A stretch of DNA of 49,818 bases from Longilinea sp035560795 (GTDB taxonomy: Bacteria > Chloroflexota > Anaerolineae > Anaerolineales > Anaerolineaceae): NCBI GenBank assembly GCA_035560795.1, contig DATMYV010000014.1:1-49818 (forward strand), in the 5' to 3' direction. The notes below the pieces were generated by a model. That model was not told where the DNA came from. It did not search any database and was given only the letters and a program-made list of their open reading frames with translations. This document shows positions 17,454 through 25,508 of this stretch, in pieces. Position numbers and translations under genes: made by a program. Position 1 is the stretch's first letter; each line of letters starts with the position of its first letter.

Positions 17454-19073
17454 ATGCTGGTTGTCAATGTGGAACAAATGCACGCCATCGAAAAAGAGGC
17501 GGATGAATGCGGCGTCAGTTATGCCGAAATGATGGAACGCGCTGGACGCGGCGTTGCCGAAGTTGTGTTGTCAGAATTCAGCGACGAAGATTGGCAGGTC
17601 GTGACCGCCTTGGTTGGTTCTGGCAATAATGGCGGCGATGCGCTGGTTGCTCTGGAAGCATTGGCCCAGGCTGGCTGGCAGGCACAGGCATACCTTGTGC
17701 GTCCGCGAGCGAAAAATGATGCGCTCTTGGAGCGGGCGATTGCTGCGGGTGTGAAAGTGTTTTCAGCCGGACAGGATAAGAAATTGCTGGATTTGCAAGC
17801 CTGGCTGGAAAATTCCAATGTCCTTTTGGATGGTGTCCTTGGGACTGGCATTCAGCTGCCGCTTAAGGATGAAATTGCGTCTGTTTTGGAGTTTGTAAGA
17901 AATTCTGAAGCGATACCACATGTCGTTGCCATTGATTGTCCATCCGGCGTTGATTGCAATACCGGTGAAGCAGCAAAGGAGGTCATTCCTGCAGAAATGA
18001 CGCTTTGCATGCAGGCGGTTAAACAGGGGTTATTGCATTTTCCAGCGTTTGAGTTGGCCAGTGAACTGCGTGTAGTCGATTTGGGGCTGCCGGATGGGCT
18101 GGTATCGACCCGGGGGATTGACATATTTATGGTCGATGGCGAGCAGGTAGCCGGGTATCTTCCGGCACGCCCCATCACGGCACATAAGGGTACCTTTGGC
18201 ACCCTGATGATTGCTGCCGGATCAACTTATTACACCGGTGCTGCCTTGTTATCAGCCCGCGCTGCTTACCGCATTGGCACTGGACTGGTACGCCTGGCAG
18301 TGCCTGCATCCATCCATACCGCCCTCGCCGGTCAGATTCCGGAGGCTACCTGGCTCCTCCTGCCGAATGAAATGGGAATGGTCTCCGAAAACGCTGCGGA
18401 TTTATTGGTTAAAAACCTAGAGCGCGTCTCCGCATTGGTCGTTGGACCTGGCCTGGGAAATGAAGACACGACAGCGAATTTTTTTGAAAAATTAATTAAT
18501 AGCGAACAAGCCACCCATCCAACCTCGTCTTTTGGTTTTTTGTCAGCGCAGTCTGACGAAAAATCGGGGAAAAAGGCGGTTTTGCCTCCGCTTGTGGTTG
18601 ATGCTGACGGCCTGCGTCTGATGGCGCGAATGAAGAACTGGCCGGTGCTTTTACCGCCTGGATCGATTCTGACACCGCATCCGGGTGAAATGAGTGCTTT
18701 GACTGGCTTGGATGTGGATCAAATTCAAGCCAACCGCCTGGAGGTGGCCCGGAAATATGCAGGAGAATGGAAAACGATTGTCATTCTAAAAGGCGCTTTG
18801 ACGATAATCGCTGCACCGGATGGACGCGCTTTTATCATTCCTGTCGCCACCTCCGCTTTAGCGAAGGCAGGCAGCGGCGATGTGCTGGCAGGCATGGTGG
18901 GAGGATTGCTGGCGCAGGGTCGGCTGGCACTTGAGGCTGCAATTGCTGGTACCTGGATCCATGCACAGGCTGGATTGGAGGCTGCCGAGCAGGTGGGAAG
19001 TACGGCTTCCGTATCCGCCAGTGACGTGATTGATGCAATCCCTTCGGTACTCTGGGCTTTGCAATTTGAGTAG
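17454..19073 (+). CDS. nnrD: Bifunctional NAD(P)HX epimerase / ADP-dependent NAD(P)HX dehydratase
   Basis: This 539-residue protein fuses the two enzymes that repair hydrated NAD(P)H. The N-terminal YjeF_N epimerase domain (about 1-215) has the motif GSGNNGGDALVAL near residue 54. The C-terminal ribokinase-like dehydratase domain (about 230-535) has AGSGDVLAGMVGG near 471-483, the usual phosphate-binding site of this fold. ATG at 17454 follows AGGAGG by 5 nt; a longer frame from 17394 lacks a site and overlaps the promoter. One stretch (about residues 352-370) is a Ser/Lys-rich insertion between helices. The gene stands alone and ends at a shared terminator. Confidence 0.93.
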   Translation: MLVVNVEQMHAIEKEADECGVSYAEMMERAGRGVAEVVLSEFSDEDWQVVTALVGSGNNGGDALVALEALAQAGWQAQAYLVRPRAKNDALLERAIAAGVKVFSAGQDKKLLDLQAWLENSNVLLDGVLGTGIQLPLKDEIASVLEFVRNSEAIPHVVAIDCPSGVDCNTGEAAKEVIPAEMTLCMQAVKQGLLHFPAFELASELRVVDLGLPDGLVSTRGIDIFMVDGEQVAGYLPARPITAHKGTFGTLMIAAGSTYYTGAALLSARAAYRIGTGLVRLAVPASIHTALAGQIPEATWLLLPNEMGMVSENAADLLVKNLERVSALVVGPGLGNEDTTANFFEKLINSEQATHPTSSFGFLSAQSDEKSGKKAVLPPLVVDADGLRLMARMKNWPVLLPPGSILTPHPGEMSALTGLDVDQIQANRLEVARKYAGEWKTIVILKGALTIIAAPDGRAFIIPVATSALAKAGSGDVLAGMVGGLLAQGRLALEAAIAGTWIHAQAGLEAAEQVGSTASVSASDVIDAIPSVLWALQFE

Positions 19074-19081
19074 ATAAAATA

Positions 19082-19108
19082 AAGACGGTGAGATTAACTC
19101 ACCGTCTT
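19082..19108. terminator. Shared terminator of nnrD and the YtxH-like gene
   Basis: AAGACGGTGAG (19082-19092) pairs perfectly with CTCACCGTCTT (19098-19108) around ATTAA. The minus strand continues TTATTTTATC and the plus strand GGTTGTTTCC, so it works best for the minus-strand gene. Confidence 0.82.
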
Positions 19109-19131
19109 GGTTGTTTCCTTGTTGAACGCAT

Positions 19132-19494
19132 TTATCCATCAGTCGGAGGGAAGAGGGGCTCTTCGCTTTTGCTGGAAAGGGTGCTGATTAATTTAGATTT
19201 TTGTTCTTCATAAACAGCTTTGCCTTTTTCAGTCAATTCGGCAGCGCGCTTCTTGGCGTCACCCAGGACGGATTCAGCCCGTTTGATCGCGTCGTTGGCC
19301 GAAACCTGAGCCTGTTCATAGGTTTCATTAATCGTCTTTGTGGCTGTATCGCCCAATTCGATGGCTCGTTCCTTGATATAAGTGCGGGTCTCTTCTCCGG
19401 ACTGGGGCGCCAGCAGGAGCGCTGTCACAGCGCCTGAAACTGCGCCTACTATAAAGCCTATTACAAACGCGCCGAAATCATCTCGTTCTGCCAT
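19132..19494 (-). CDS. YtxH-domain protein
   Basis: This 120-residue protein has one N-terminal membrane or glycine-zipper segment (FGAFVIGFIVGAVSGAVTALLLAP, about 7-30) followed by SGEETRTYIKERAIELGDT and a long charged helix. This is the YtxH family layout, first seen as a general-stress gene in Bacillus. The helix probably forms a coiled coil on the cytoplasmic side. ATG at 19494 follows GGAGAAAGG. It sits 48 nt downstream of a second membrane protein on the same strand and is probably cotranscribed with it. The molecular role is not known. Confidence 0.8.
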   Translation of the reverse strand: MAERDDFGAFVIGFIVGAVSGAVTALLLAPQSGEETRTYIKERAIELGDTATKTINETYEQAQVSANDAIKRAESVLGDAKKRAAELTEKGKAVYEEQKSKLISTLSSKSEEPLFPPTDG

Positions 19495-19542
19495 GGGACC
19501 TTTCTCCTTTCATTTCAATCGTTGATAAGATAAAGGCCCGGA

Positions 19543-20010
19543 TCACCGCCGACCCGGGCGGAGGATATCCAGGAGTTTCTTAATTCCGGCCAGGTATTCA
19601 TTGAGTTTGATTACCGGCTCGGTGACATTGTTGCTTAGGAAAGCCGCTGTTCCACGTAAAGTGCTAACGGTCTCATTTGTCGATTTGATGATCGGCTTGA
19701 TGTCGTTTTGCAGCAGATTGATCAACATGGCCAATTGAATAATGAGAATGACCAATGCCACACCCAGGACTAGCGATTCAAGTGCCATGAAAATGATAAA
19801 GATATCGCGGATTTCACTGGTGGTGGCGGCATCGGCGCGCAGCAACATGACCAATCCAAAAATCAATGAGCCAAGGATCACAACTACTGCAACGATGATC
19901 CCAATTACCAAACCCCTCTTACGCGTGGGTTTTACCGGGGCTGGCAATGCTTGAGCCATTTGCCGGGATGATTCTTCCTGCGGTTTGATAACGGTATCTT
20001 CTGCCATCAT
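19543..20010 (-). CDS. Small two-helix membrane protein beside YtxH
   Basis: This 155-residue protein has a basic N-terminal tail, a first membrane helix (GLVIGIIVAVVVILGSLIFGLVMLL, about 33-57) and a second (IFIIFMALESLVLGVALVILIIQLAML, about 69-96). An amphipathic C-terminal part (NLLQNDIKPIIKSTNETVSTLRGT) resembles DUF948-type proteins, which often pair with YtxH. Either of two adjacent ATGs (20010 or 20007) may be used. The first lies 7 nt after an extended -10 (TGATATAAT, 20026-20018) and has no ribosome site, so the transcript may be leaderless. Function is unknown; an envelope-stress role is inferred from the neighbour. Confidence 0.75.
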   Translation of the reverse strand: MMAEDTVIKPQEESSRQMAQALPAPVKPTRKRGLVIGIIVAVVVILGSLIFGLVMLLRADAATTSEIRDIFIIFMALESLVLGVALVILIIQLAMLINLLQNDIKPIIKSTNETVSTLRGTAAFLSNNVTEPVIKLNEYLAGIKKLLDILRPGRR

Positions 20011-20017
20011 TGCAATG

Positions 20018-20026
20018 ATTATATCA
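20018..20026 (-). promoter_or_regulatory. Extended -10 promoter element
   Basis: The minus strand reads TGA-TATAAT, then CATTGCA, then ATG. The TGN before the -10 box compensates for the lack of a good -35. The start site should fall at or next to the start codon at 20010. Confidence 0.6.
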
Positions 20027-20138
20027 TACCCATATTTCTGTTGGAATCAATACATCATTGATTTTAATTGTCCCTTCTGTAATAATTTTAAATGGAAAGT
20101 CATATCTCAGAAGAATTCCTTTTGGATGAGGGAAAACC

Positions 20139-20480
20139 ATGGACGCCAAGGAAAGTACATACTTTATTGACTATCGTACCTTTGTCGGAAGCAACGAAGG
20201 GAAAATATTTAAGGCCACCCTTGCTCAAAGCGAGAACATGTTGGTCGGATTGAACCGCTTACAACCTGGTCAGACACAGCCGATACACATGCACATCGGC
20301 GAGGATAAATTCTACCTTGTAATGGAAGGCAGCGGTTATTTCCAGGTTGGAGAATCGTACCAAACCGCCACAGCAGGCGTGCTCGTCTGGGCGCCAGCTT
20401 CCTTGCCGCACAGTGTCGTTAACAGCGGAACGGACGACCTGGTTTTATTGGTGGTGATCGCACCAGCTCCAGGCCATTAA
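20139..20480 (+). CDS. Cupin-domain protein
   Basis: This 113-residue single-domain cupin is a small beta-barrel that usually binds one metal ion. The metal ligands look complete: HMHIGEDKFYLVMEGSG gives His-x-His plus Glu in motif 1, and LPHSVVNSG gives the motif 2 His. Single cupins of this size include isomerases, dioxygenases and regulatory sensors, and the sequence does not discriminate among them. ATG at 20139 follows GAGGGAAAACC. The gene is monocistronic; 160 nt of unassigned DNA follow it. Confidence 0.85.
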   Translation: MDAKESTYFIDYRTFVGSNEGKIFKATLAQSENMLVGLNRLQPGQTQPIHMHIGEDKFYLVMEGSGYFQVGESYQTATAGVLVWAPASLPHSVVNSGTDDLVLLVVIAPAPGH

Positions 20481-20642
20481 ATTCATAAATTAATTTGTGA
20501 TAACCAATCACTTTTCTGCGTGTGACCCTTAAGTAAATTGGCACTGTGACCAAGTATTGCGGTCCGTTGTTTCTATTTTGATGTGACAAAACCCTTTCCG
20601 ATTAATTTTGGAAAGGAGAATAATTGCGCGTTCTTTCGGAAC

Positions 20643-21263
20643 ATGTTAAACTTACAGATTGCCATGTTCCGATTGATTTTTTCGCTGTTCTTTTCCGCCT
20701 GGTTCGGGCTGCTGCTACAAAATGCCACCGGACCACGCTTGGATCAACCCCTGCCAGGTCAGCCTCTTCAGGGGGTGGTCTCGATTGCCGGTTCGACCCA
20801 GCTGGATGGTTTTGCTTCCGCTCAGATCGAGTTTCGCTTTGAAGACAATCCTGCGCAAACCTGGTTTCTTATCCAGGAAAATATTCCTGCCATCGAAAAT
20901 GATGTGTTGGCAAGCTGGGACACAACGACGATTACAGACGGCACCTACCGACTTCGGTTAAGCGTGAAGATGACGGATGGTTCGACACTTACCGCTGAGG
21001 TGGCAGGCGTGCGTGTACGCAATTACTCTCTTATTGAGACCATTACACCAGCTTTTTTTCCCGAAGAAACCATCCAGGCCAGCCCATCGCCATCTCTCGC
21101 GCCGGTAACCGCTGTAATCACGCCGACTCCACAGCCGCCTAACCCGGTGACGGTCACAAGCATCAATCTTCGCACCAGCGCCGGCCGTGGACTGTTAGTT
21201 GTTCTGGGGTTATTTCTTCTATTTGGCATTTATTTCGGCCTGAGCCGACTGAGACGGAGATGA
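20643..21263 (+). CDS. Membrane-anchored surface protein with Ig-like domain
   Basis: This protein of about 206 residues has an N-terminal signal segment (AMFRLIFSLFFSAWFGLLL), a beta-sandwich domain (PLQGVVSIAGSTQL to EVAGVRVRNY), a Pro/Thr/Ser linker (SPSPSLAPVTAVITPTPQPP) and a C-terminal helix with an Arg tail (GLLVVLGLFLLFGIYFGLSRLRRR). The layout is of an outward-facing domain on a stalk. The start is unsure: ATG 20643 has a weak site, GTG 20583 would lengthen it, and ATG 20664 would shorten it. A good AAAGGAG near 20612 does not lead to an in-frame start. The stop overlaps the pth ATG by 4 nt, so translation is coupled to pth. Function is unknown. Confidence 0.75.
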   Translation: MLNLQIAMFRLIFSLFFSAWFGLLLQNATGPRLDQPLPGQPLQGVVSIAGSTQLDGFASAQIEFRFEDNPAQTWFLIQENIPAIENDVLASWDTTTITDGTYRLRLSVKMTDGSTLTAEVAGVRVRNYSLIETITPAFFPEETIQASPSPSLAPVTAVITPTPQPPNPVTVTSINLRTSAGRGLLVVLGLFLLFGIYFGLSRLRRR

Positions 21264-21880
21264 TTTTCGTGGATAAACCTGAACAGCAATCCACTTCAGT
21301 GCCTGAATTTCCATTTCTACTCGTTGGATTGGGAAATCCGGGACGCGAATACCGCTTTAACCGCCATAACGTTGGTTTCATGGCGATCGACCGTCTTTGC
21401 GAGGTGTTTGGCATCAAAATCGGTAAAGTCCAAATGAAGGCCTTGATTGGGAACGGTTTGTGGGAGGGGCGGAAGATAATCGTTGCGAAACCGCAAACAT
21501 ATATGAATCTCTCTGGCAATGCGATCAATTCACTTTTACGCTATTACAAGGTCCCGCTTACTCAGATGATTGTTGCGCATGATGATCTGGATTTACCGGT
21601 TGGCACGTTGCGTTTGCGTCCGGGTGGCGGTTCAGCCGGCCAAAAGGGAATTGCTTCCACGATTGATCAGGTAGGCACCAAAAAATTTCCGAGATTGCGG
21701 ATAGGGATTGGACGGCCGCCAGGTCAAATGGATGCCGCAAGCTATGTGCTTCAGGATTTTCCAAAAGTGGACCAGGAAATTCTGCAACCGACCTTGGACC
21801 GCGCAGTGGATGCATTGAAAATCTTTATTCTTCAAGGGCTGGATGCGGCCATGAACCAATACAATGGCTCGATTCAATAG
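21260..21880 (+). CDS. pth: Peptidyl-tRNA hydrolase
   Basis: This 206-residue enzyme frees tRNA from peptidyl-tRNA that drops off ribosomes. The family landmarks are present: LLVGLGNPGREY at the start of the domain, catalytic His in RHNVGFMAID, PQTYMNLSG, and the HDDLDLPVGTLRLRPGGGSAGQKG segment with the Asp that supports catalysis. About 18 residues precede the domain; a GTG at 21269 is an alternative start. The ATG at 21260 overlaps the stop of the upstream gene by 4 nt. mfd begins 12 nt after pth, and the pth-mfd order is common in bacteria. Confidence 0.95.
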   Translation: MIFVDKPEQQSTSVPEFPFLLVGLGNPGREYRFNRHNVGFMAIDRLCEVFGIKIGKVQMKALIGNGLWEGRKIIVAKPQTYMNLSGNAINSLLRYYKVPLTQMIVAHDDLDLPVGTLRLRPGGGSAGQKGIASTIDQVGTKKFPRLRIGIGRPPGQMDAASYVLQDFPKVDQEILQPTLDRAVDALKIFILQGLDAAMNQYNGSIQ

Positions 21881-21892
21881 GTTGGTGTCCGT

Positions 21893-24800
21893 TTGTTAAA
21901 TGTCCTGCGAAATCACCCCGCTTATCAGGCTTTACTTCATGAGGTAAAGTCTGGAAATGTGCTGTCCGCACAGGGCTTGATGCGCTCTGCCCGCCTGCCA
22001 GTTTGCGCCGCGCTCCATTATGACCTGAACCAACCGATTGTTTTGGTGACCGACCGTCCACAGCATGCGCTTACGCTTTTGGACGAGTTGGAATTCTGGG
22101 CGAAAGACGCACCCCGTTATTACTTCACTGAACCAAACCCGCTTTTTTATGAACAGGCTGCTTGGGGCAATAATACCCGCCGCGATCGTTTACAGGCATT
22201 AACTGCCCTGGCGATTTATCACCTGCCGGGCGTGCCTAAACCGGATTTTGCACCCATTGTGATTACCACTGTGCGGGCAATCATGACGCGTACTTTGCCG
22301 CGCCGCGATTTTATTAAAACCAGCCGGACGATTAAGTTGCATCAATCTCTGCCGCCGACTGATCTTATCCGGTCCTGGTTGGAAATTGGCTACCAACCAG
22401 CAGATATCGTTCTTGAACCCGGCCAGTTTTCACGCCGTGGTGGTCTCCTGGATATTTGGCCGCCGGCAGAATCGTTACCTGTGCGATTGGAATTCTTTGG
22501 CGATGAAATCGATCTACTTCGCCGCTTCGATCCAGGCAGCCAACGCACCGTTGCAAAACTGGATCAGTTGCTGATTACCCCGGCGCGCGAATTATTGACA
22601 GGTCGAGCGCAAGAATTGCTGCGGCCAGGTCAGGAAATTGACGAGTTCTATATTCCGTTGGTACACCCGGCCGTGTCCAGTTTATTCGATTATTTGCCGC
22701 GGAATGCCTTAACATTGGTGGACGATGTCAGTTTGTTGCAATCGCTGGCGGACGATATAGAGGAACAAGCGGTGCGGCTTCGCAGCGAAAGTATCGCTGA
22801 AGGCACCCTGTCGGCAGACTTTCCGATCCCCTATTTGAGTTGGTCGGAACTGCTGGACAGCCTGACCGGGCATGTCTGGTTGGAGTACGGTCGCGGCAGC
22901 GAGGCTGAGGTTTCCAAGTTAGCCAACGCCTTCACGCCCGGACCGCGGTTTGGCGGACGGTTACGGCCTCTGGTCGAATACATCGAAGGGCTTTGCAGCA
23001 AAGGCGAATCGAGCTGGGTTATTTCCCGACAGGTTTCGAGATTGCAGGAATTGTGGGGAGAGCGCCAGGGAGAAATTTGCCAGGATACTGCACCCGAGTT
23101 TATCGAAGGCGCATTAACCGAAGGTTGGACTCTGACAGCTCCGAGCGGTTCTCAGATTCACTTGCTGACGGACGCTGAAATATTTGGTTGGGAGCGGCCT
23201 CAACCGCGAGTTCGGGCGCGGATGCAGGCGGAGGCTCCCGAAGCTGTTTATACCGACCTCAAACCGGGCGATTGGGTCGTGCATATCGATTACGGCATTG
23301 GCCGGTTCGCAGGTTTGGTGCGCCGCACGCTGGAAGGGGTGGAGCGTGAATTCCTGTGCGTCGAATATGAAGGTGGCGATCAACTCTTTGTGCCAGTCCA
23401 TCAAGCTGACCGTCTCAGCCGTTATATTGGTCCGGATGGCGAGCCGCCATCGCCAACGCGTCTAGGTACGCAGGAATGGGTAAATGCCAAGCAAAAGGTG
23501 CGGGAAGAGGTCCTGCAGGTCGCGCGCGATTTATTGGATTTATACGCCAACCGCCAGGTGGCCAAAGGTTTCGCTTTCAGTCAGGATACTCCCTGGCAAA
23601 AAGAACTGGAAGCCAGCTTTCCTTATGTAGAAACTGAAGACCAGGATAAAGCCATCCGGGCTGTAAAGAAAGATATGGAAAATGACCGTCCGATGGACCG
23701 GTTGCTTTGCGGGGATGTGGGCTACGGAAAAACGGAGGTAGCGTTGCGGGCGGCCTTTAAGGCTGTGATGGATGGTAAACAGGTGGCAATTCTGGTGCCG
23801 ACCACTGTTCTGGCGCAGCAGCACTTCGAAACATTTCGTCAGCGCCTTACGGCATATCCAGTTCAGGTGGAGATGCTCTCCCGTTTCCGCACTCCACGTG
23901 AACAGGATGAGATCCTCCTGAAACTGGTGATCGGGGAAGTCGATATTATCATCGGCACCCACCGCTTGCTTCAAACGGATGTCGAATTTCGTGACCTGGG
24001 ATTGGTGGTCATCGACGAAGAGCAACGCTTTGGCGTGGCCCACAAGGAACATTTCAAAAAACTGCGGACCGAAGTTGACGTGCTCACCCTGACAGCAACG
24101 CCAATTCCGCGGACATTGTATCTGGCGTTGACTGGAGCCCGCGATATATCGCAAATCAATACACCACCGGCTGAGCGACTGCCGATCATCACTTATATTG
24201 GGCCTTATTCACCGCGTTTAGTTCGACAGGCGATCCTGCGTGAAATGGAACGCGGCGGACAGGTCTTTTTTGTTCACAACCGCGTGCAGACGATTCACGC
24301 CATGGAACGCCATCTCCATAAGCTGGTGCCTGAAGCTCAAGTTGGAATTGCGCACGGTCAAATGAAAGAACAGGGACTTGCCCAAGTGATGACTCAGTTC
24401 AACAATGGCGATATCGATGTATTGTTGAGCACATCCATCATCGAGTCCGGTTTGGATATTCCCAACGCCAATACCTTGATTGTCGACCGCGGCGATACTT
24501 TTGGTCTGGCGCAACTCTATCAGTTGCGCGGCCGGGTTGGACGCGGCGCGCAGCGTGCTTATGCCTATTTCTTCCGGCACAGGCACAAGTCTCCGACGCC
24601 TGAAGGTCAGGAACGGCTGGAAGTGATTGCTGAAAATTCGCAACTCGGGGCAGGTTATTCCATCGCGATGCGCGACCTGGAAATGCGCGGCGCAGGTGAG
24701 ATGTTGGGAGTGCGCCAATCGGGATATATTGCCAGTGTTGGTTTTCACCTCTATACCCGCCTTTTGGCACAGGCAGTCCGGCAACTCAGACAGCTCGATA

Positions 24801-25294
24801 AATCGGCTGCACCGCTTGATTCTGATAAATTAATCAACACGGCTGCCATTCGGATGGCGGTGACCGTCGACTTACCCATTTCAATCGGCATCCCGGCCGA
24901 TTATGTGCCGGATCAAAATTTGCGCCTCAGCCTTTACCGCCGCCTAGCCGATCTTCAAAATGAACCGGAGGTCGATTTTTTGGCTGATGAATTCATCGAC
25001 CGCTTTGGAGTTTTGCCCGCAGATGTTGAAAACCTGTTTTTTCAAATGCGCATCAAGTTATTAGGTGAAAAAGCCGGTCTCGCTTCGGTAACCCTTGAAA
25101 ATGAGCAGCTTGTGCTTCGATTTCCCCCGGTGCCTGAAGGATTCCCACCCCGTAATTTACCCAACCTCGGCAATCAAATCCGGGCTGGAAAGAATGCATT
25201 TTGGATGCCTGTGAATGGAAATGCAGCCGATTGGAAGGCACGTTTGATTGAAGTGTTGAATCAATTGATCGAGAGTGGCTATCAATCCGCCTGA
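21893..25294 (+). CDS. mfd: Transcription-repair coupling factor
   Basis: This 1133-residue ATPase removes RNA polymerase stalled at lesions and recruits UvrA. The domain order is as expected. The N-terminal UvrB-like module spans about 1-370. The RNA-polymerase-interaction segment is near 450-515 (KPGDWVVHIDYGIGRFAGL), and the SF2 translocase has Walker A GDVGYGKTE near 607 and DEEQ near 707. The C-terminal TRCF domain spans about 985-1090. The start is TTG at 21893, the only in-frame start near the domain. Its ribosome site is poor, so coupling to pth is likely. uvrB lies 214 nt downstream on the same strand. Confidence 0.95.
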   Translation: MLNVLRNHPAYQALLHEVKSGNVLSAQGLMRSARLPVCAALHYDLNQPIVLVTDRPQHALTLLDELEFWAKDAPRYYFTEPNPLFYEQAAWGNNTRRDRLQALTALAIYHLPGVPKPDFAPIVITTVRAIMTRTLPRRDFIKTSRTIKLHQSLPPTDLIRSWLEIGYQPADIVLEPGQFSRRGGLLDIWPPAESLPVRLEFFGDEIDLLRRFDPGSQRTVAKLDQLLITPARELLTGRAQELLRPGQEIDEFYIPLVHPAVSSLFDYLPRNALTLVDDVSLLQSLADDIEEQAVRLRSESIAEGTLSADFPIPYLSWSELLDSLTGHVWLEYGRGSEAEVSKLANAFTPGPRFGGRLRPLVEYIEGLCSKGESSWVISRQVSRLQELWGERQGEICQDTAPEFIEGALTEGWTLTAPSGSQIHLLTDAEIFGWERPQPRVRARMQAEAPEAVYTDLKPGDWVVHIDYGIGRFAGLVRRTLEGVEREFLCVEYEGGDQLFVPVHQADRLSRYIGPDGEPPSPTRLGTQEWVNAKQKVREEVLQVARDLLDLYANRQVAKGFAFSQDTPWQKELEASFPYVETEDQDKAIRAVKKDMENDRPMDRLLCGDVGYGKTEVALRAAFKAVMDGKQVAILVPTTVLAQQHFETFRQRLTAYPVQVEMLSRFRTPREQDEILLKLVIGEVDIIIGTHRLLQTDVEFRDLGLVVIDEEQRFGVAHKEHFKKLRTEVDVLTLTATPIPRTLYLALTGARDISQINTPPAERLPIITYIGPYSPRLVRQAILREMERGGQVFFVHNRVQTIHAMERHLHKLVPEAQVGIAHGQMKEQGLAQVMTQFNNGDIDVLLSTSIIESGLDIPNANTLIVDRGDTFGLAQLYQLRGRVGRGAQRAYAYFFRHRHKSPTPEGQERLEVIAENSQLGAGYSIAMRDLEMRGAGEMLGVRQSGYIASVGFHLYTRLLAQAVRQLRQLDKSAAPLDSDKLINTAAIRMAVTVDLPISIGIPADYVPDQNLRLSLYRRLADLQNEPEVDFLADEFIDRFGVLPADVENLFFQMRIKLLGEKAGLASVTLENEQLVLRFPPVPEGFPPRNLPNLGNQIRAGKNAFWMPVNGNAADWKARLIEVLNQLIESGYQSA

Positions 25295-25508
25295 TTCTCC
25301 TGAATTCAAAACACGGACTAAATTGCCAACCCTATCAACCGGAATGAATGTGGATATTGACCGTCAATTTGATGGCCCGTGTCGAATTGGGGGGTTCATT
25401 CAGGCCCCATTACCAATTCTGGTTTGTGATTCTCAGTAGAAAATATGATAATATAGAACAATTGATCTTTATTGGTGCCGTTTACACGAATTCGTAAAGA
25501 GGTCCACC
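25295..25508. other. mfd-uvrB intergenic region
   Basis: No gene is seen. AT-rich boxes TATGAT (25444-25449) and TATAGA (25452-25457) may form the uvrB promoter, but no -35 box stands at a good distance. No LexA-like palindrome was recognised. Confidence 0.35.

Noticed and set aside
20583..20642. GTG 20583 start for the anchored surface protein
   Set aside because: It would add 20 charged residues before the signal segment and has no ribosome site, though it cannot be fully excluded.
23540..24154. A 204-residue frame antisense to mfd
   Set aside because: It lies opposite the conserved translocase domain; no ribosome site or recognisable motif.
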